Origin: Phaeospirillum sp.
Lineage (GTDB): Bacteria > Pseudomonadota > Alphaproteobacteria > Rhodospirillales > Magnetospirillaceae
Direction: 5' to 3'
Length of the DNA stretch: 64,000 bases
Assembly (NCBI GenBank): GCA_030651575.1
Contig: JAUSFB010000073.1
Location: 62,001-126,000 of the forward strand
Positions within the stretch are counted from its first letter, which is position 1. Each line of letters starts with the position of its first letter. The notes beneath the pieces are model-generated. The model saw nothing but the letters and a program-made list of their open reading frames with translations, ran no database searches and had not been told where the DNA came from. Positions 60,785 to 64,000 of this stretch are shown in pieces. Both the position numbers and the translations under genes were made by a program.

Positions 60785-62661
60785 CAAAATCTCCGCGGGT
60801 CAGGGTCGGAAACAGTACCGCCCTCGGCGACCCGCGCCAGATCGCGTTTTTGTACCTCGATCATGATATCGCGGGCGATCGGGGCCGCCACGGCCGAACC
60901 GCCGCCGCCGTGTTCGACCACCACCGCGATGGAATAGCGCGGATTCTCATCGGGTGCATAGGCGACGAACAGGGCGTGATCGCGTTCCTTCCACGGCAAC
61001 TGGTCATTCTTTTTCACCCCGCCCTCGCGCTCGCGCATGGTGATGCGGCGCACCTGGGCGCTGCCGGTTTTACCCGACAGCCACATCCCTTCCTGGGTAA
61101 TGCGGGCCTTGTAGGCGGTTCCACCCGGCTCGTTGGACACCGAGAACATTCCCTTGCGAATCAGGGCCAGCGACTGACGCGACACATCCAGACTGGCCCA
61201 AATGGGATTGATTCGCGACCGCACCGACTTCTCGGCGATCTGGTCGCGCGCCACATGGGGAATCACGGCAAAGCCGCCATTGGCGATTCGCGCCGTCATG
61301 GTCGCCAATTGAATGGGGGTGGCGGTGACATAGCCCTGGCCGATGGCGTTGACCAGGGTCTCGCCGGGATACCAGCCTTGCTTCAGCGCCTTTTTCTTCC
61401 AGGCCTTGTCGGGGATCAGCCCCGGCCGCTCATTGGGCAGATCGACGCCGGTCGGAGCGCCCAACCCGAACCGCCGGGCCATCTCGGCGATCTTCTCATA
61501 GCCGGTGCGGCGTGCGATTTCGTAGAAATAGACGTCGCAGGAGTTCTTGATGCCGCTGACCAGATCCTGGGCGCCGTGGCCTTCCTTCTTCCAGCAGTGG
61601 AACTTGATGCTGCCCATTTGCATGTGGCCAGGGCAGAACACCCGCATTTCCGGGGTGATGTCCCGCGCCTCCAACGCCGCCAGCGCGGTCATCATCTTGA
61701 AGGTCGAGCCGGGCGCGAACTGCCCGGCGATCGCCTTATTGGACAAGGGCGACCGCGGATTGGTGCTGAGATCCTTCCACTCCTCGGTGGTCAGGCCACG
61801 ATTGAACGAGTTGGGATCGAAGGACGGGGTCGAGGCCATGACGATGACGTCGCCGGTATGGATATCCATCACCACCACCGCGGCGCTTTCATCGCCGAGA
61901 CGCTGGGCGGCGTATTCCTGCAACTTGACGTCCAGGGTCAGGCTGAGATCGACGCCGGGTTCCCCCTCCTTGCGCTCCAGCTCGCGGATGACGCGGCCCA
62001 CCGCGTTGACCTCCACCGAGCTGGTGCCGTGGCGGCCGCGCAGCGCCATGTCGTAGATCCGCTCGACGCCCCCCTTGCCGATGCGGAACCCCGGCAATTC
62101 CTCCAGCGGATCTTCGGTCAGTTCACTCTCGGACACCGCCGAGACGTAGCCCAGGATATGAGCCCCCAGGGATTCCAGCGGATAATGACGGCTTTGGCCC
62201 ACATCGATGATGATGCCGGGCAGGTCGGCGGCGTTGACCTCGACCCGGGCCACCTCCTCCCAGGTCAGGTTCTCGCGCACGCTGATCGGGACAAAGCTGC
62301 GGCGGCGGCGCACTTCCTTGTGGATGCGCGCCCGGTCGCCGTCCCCGATGGTGACGATGCGGGCCAGGGCGTCGAGGGTATAGTCCAGCGACGGCGTCCG
62401 TTCGGCCACCACCATGACCCGATAGTTATGCTGATTGACCGCCATGGCGATGCCGTTGCGATCCACGATCAGGCCACGCGGCGGCGCCAACAATCGGGTG
62501 CTGATCCGGTTATCCTCGGCCAGAACGGCGTATTTATCGGCCTCCATCACCTGGAGGTAATACATGCGCGCCGCCAGGGCGCCGATCAGCGTCACCTTGC
62601 CACCGCCCAGGATCAAGGCCCGGCGGCTGAACATCTTGGAGCGATCGTTATCGTGATACAT
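60784..62661 (-). CDS. mrdA: Penicillin-binding protein 2
   Basis: A 625-aa class B transpeptidase. One N-terminal helix (about 14-31), the non-catalytic pedestal, then the active-site S-T-F-K in APGSTFKMM (about residue 319), S-C-D in KNSCDVYFYE and K-T-G in SGKTGSAQ. It works with RodA in side-wall synthesis. The gene follows mreD by 13 bases. Confidence 0.97.
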   Translation of the reverse strand: MYHDNDRSKMFSRRALILGGGKVTLIGALAARMYYLQVMEADKYAVLAEDNRISTRLLAPPRGLIVDRNGIAMAVNQHNYRVMVVAERTPSLDYTLDALARIVTIGDGDRARIHKEVRRRRSFVPISVRENLTWEEVARVEVNAADLPGIIIDVGQSRHYPLESLGAHILGYVSAVSESELTEDPLEELPGFRIGKGGVERIYDMALRGRHGTSSVEVNAVGRVIRELERKEGEPGVDLSLTLDVKLQEYAAQRLGDESAAVVVMDIHTGDVIVMASTPSFDPNSFNRGLTTEEWKDLSTNPRSPLSNKAIAGQFAPGSTFKMMTALAALEARDITPEMRVFCPGHMQMGSIKFHCWKKEGHGAQDLVSGIKNSCDVYFYEIARRTGYEKIAEMARRFGLGAPTGVDLPNERPGLIPDKAWKKKALKQGWYPGETLVNAIGQGYVTATPIQLATMTARIANGGFAVIPHVARDQIAEKSVRSRINPIWASLDVSRQSLALIRKGMFSVSNEPGGTAYKARITQEGMWLSGKTGSAQVRRITMREREGGVKKNDQLPWKERDHALFVAYAPDENPRYSIAVVVEHGGGGSAVAAPIARDIMIEVQKRDLARVAEGGTVSDPDPRRF

Positions 62662-62674
62662 GCCGACCGCCCTC

Positions 62675-63190
62675 CTACACGTCCTTGAGGAATGCCATCT
62701 GAGTCCGCGCCAGCATCCAGGTCAGGATCGGAAAGAAGCAGAGCGTCATCAAATATTCAAAGATCACCGGCCCCGGCTCGATGGCGCGGCCAAGCAGGAA
62801 CGATACCAGCATCCAGGCCATTCCGATGGCTCCGGCGGTCAGCAGCCCGAAGGCCCACCAGGCGACGGCGAAGGACTTGCCCAGAAAGAACTTGCGTTGG
62901 CTGGCCGCCGTGCCTTGCACCAGCAGCATCACCAGGGCGTTCACTCCCAACGGCGTTCCGCCGACGATGTCGTAAAGCAAGCCGATGATGAAGGCCAACC
63001 ATGCCGGCAGCAGATCCGGGCGATAGATCGCCCAGTAATACACCCCCATCAGCGGCAGCATGGGCGCGATGCCGGCAAAGCCCGGCAGATGGGTCGGAAC
63101 GGCGGTCAGCAGCAAAAGAAACATCGTGATGCTGAACGGAATCAGGTGGCGGACCCAGGTATCCATCCGGACCCAGATGGAGGTTTTCAC
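62675..63190 (-). CDS. mreD: Rod-shape protein MreD
   Basis: A 171-aa membrane protein with about five hydrophobic helices, weakly conserved as usual for MreD. FIIGLLYDIVGGTPLGVNAL is the typical family block. The ATGA overlap with mreC and the following mrdA-rodA genes confirm the assignment. Confidence 0.9.
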   Translation of the reverse strand: MKTSIWVRMDTWVRHLIPFSITMFLLLLTAVPTHLPGFAGIAPMLPLMGVYYWAIYRPDLLPAWLAFIIGLLYDIVGGTPLGVNALVMLLVQGTAASQRKFFLGKSFAVAWWAFGLLTAGAIGMAWMLVSFLLGRAIEPGPVIFEYLMTLCFFPILTWMLARTQMAFLKDV

Positions 63191-64000
63191 TCTTCCTTCC
63201 CCCGGCGGCGGCGCTCTGGCGGCGGCGGCCGTTCAAAGGGAAGAATCCCGCCCAACCCGAAATCGACGACGGAGACGAATTCCAGGTGGTGGCGCTGAAC
63301 GAAGGGCTCGACCCGGACGACGCCGTCATTGACCGACGATACCGCGCCGATGGGAATCCCGGGCGGAAACGCGCCCCCGGATGCGGCGGTCACGACCCGA
63401 TCGCCCACCGAAATGGTGGGACTGCCGGCCACATAACTCAGCCGTGGCCGCACCGTGTTGTCACCGGTCAGAATGGCCTTGGTGCGGGTGGATTCCACCA
63501 GGATCGGGGTTCGGGAATTGATGTCGGTGATCAGCAGCAACCGCGACGACCGCTGGCCGACCTCGGCGATATGACCGATCAGCGCCTCGCCCGACAAGAC
63601 CGCCTGTCCCTTGCGCACGCCATCCTTGGAACCCGCCCCCAACAGCATGGAGTGGCCGAAGGCCGAGCCCATGTCGCCGATCACCCGGGCGGTGACGAAG
63701 GCGGGGTCGGGGTCGGGAATGACGTTGAGATTCTCGTGCAGGACCACATTCTCGGATTCAAGCCGCCGCGCCACCGTCTGCCAATGCATCAGGCGGGCGT
63801 TTTCCTCCCGCAGGCGGGCGTTCTCGGTCCGGATATTAGCCAACTCGTGAAAATTCTCGGTAACCTGGGCGACCGTGGCGGCCGGCCGCGCCATGGCGTC
63901 AAGGGCCGGAGCCAGGGCGTCGGCCACCAAGGCGCGGGTATGCTCGATCAGCACGATGTCAGCCTTGCCCAGCAGCATCAGGGCCACGGAGCCGACGACC
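63187..64000 (-). CDS. mreC: Rod-shape protein MreC (5-prime end outside the window)
   Basis: About 270 residues of the periplasmic scaffold protein. A coiled coil (ENFHELANIRTENARLREEN) is followed by the two beta-domains (ARVIGDMGS, GEALIGHIAEVG, SPTISVGDRVVTA). The N-terminal membrane helix begins upstream of 63987, and the frame stays open to the window edge, so the true start is not visible. Confidence 0.93.
   Translation of the reverse strand, partial: VVGSVALMLLGKADIVLIEHTRALVADALAPALDAMARPAATVAQVTENFHELANIRTENARLREENARLMHWQTVARRLESENVVLHENLNVIPDPDPAFVTARVIGDMGSAFGHSMLLGAGSKDGVRKGQAVLSGEALIGHIAEVGQRSSRLLLITDINSRTPILVESTRTKAILTGDNTVRPRLSYVAGSPTISVGDRVVTAASGGAFPPGIPIGAVSSVNDGVVRVEPFVQRHHLEFVSVVDFGLGGILPFERPPPPERRRRGKEE

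Noticed and set aside
60850-62688. A 612-codon plus-strand frame
   Set aside because: It is antisense to mrdA, which has all catalytic motifs.
1-64000. CRISPR arrays
   Set aside because: No set of regularly spaced direct repeats and no cas gene was seen. The only tandem repeat is the coding 21-bp repeat at 44639-44722.

Overview
The window reads as a GC-rich alphaproteobacterial chromosome, most like Magnetospirillum/Paramagnetospirillum or another Rhodospirillaceae. This is inferred from the norCBQDEF set, the coq7, dcd and mreCD-mrdA-rodA content, and the style of the proteins. No 16S rRNA or magnetosome gene is present to prove it. Two mobile elements interrupt otherwise chromosomal DNA.

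Layout. (1) 1-6067: a small integrative element or phage-satellite-like island, all on the minus strand: P4-type integrase, AlpA-like excisionase, primase-polymerase/helicase, an origin-like nested inverted repeat, and a serine recombinase flanked by inverted repeats. Its left end lies outside the window. (2) 6416-13184: nitric oxide respiration. A DUF2946-like small protein, a Crp/Fnr-family regulator and norC-norB-norQ-norD-norE-norF appear to form one minus-strand unit. A strong FNR/DNR-type box lies at the head. (3) 13860-24792: about fourteen tightly packed minus-strand genes for copper handling and thiol chemistry. They are a circularly permuted ATP-grasp protein, two NosL-family proteins, a SafE-like membrane protein, a Cu P1B-ATPase, an HMA-like protein, a metal-binding mini-protein, a TlpA thioredoxin, an 8-TM-like protein, a MacB-like ABC pair and small proteins. 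NosZ, NosR and NosD are absent, so the client is unknown. (4) 24938-25441: a decayed chimera of a HigB toxin and a nucleotidyltransferase.

(5) 25807-38364: a defective composite prophage. Its left part is Mu-like (repressor/Ner switch, tail chaperone, tape measure). Its right part is podovirus-like (tail, internal virion proteins, T7-type fibre, lysis). A com-dam methylase pair behind a hairpin-rich leader lies within it. An inverted nuclease fragment marks the join of the two blocks. Capsid, portal and terminase genes are missing. A tRNA-Thr gene abuts the right end.

(6) 38708-51171: chromosomal housekeeping and small operons: dcd, APH/AAA kinase, universal stress protein, NUDIX with a 20-codon phosphatase remnant, coq7-dsbB, alaS, a DUF2249/cytochrome c pair with an FNR-type promoter, a glycosyltransferase and murI. 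(7) 51296-58469: a plus-strand signalling operon with two membrane sensors (one fused to a full MFS transporter), an orphan ABC-type binding protein, a Cache-HAMP-PP2C-HATPase protein and a STAS protein. It looks like a partner-switching pathway with an unusual sensory front end and is the best candidate for an undescribed system. (8) 59621-64000: the rod-shape genes rodA, mrdA, mreD and mreC (partial).

Respiration-linked themes recur. FNR/DNR-like boxes precede both the nor unit and the DUF2249/cytochrome unit, each with a -10 element about 31 bp away, as in class II FNR promoters.
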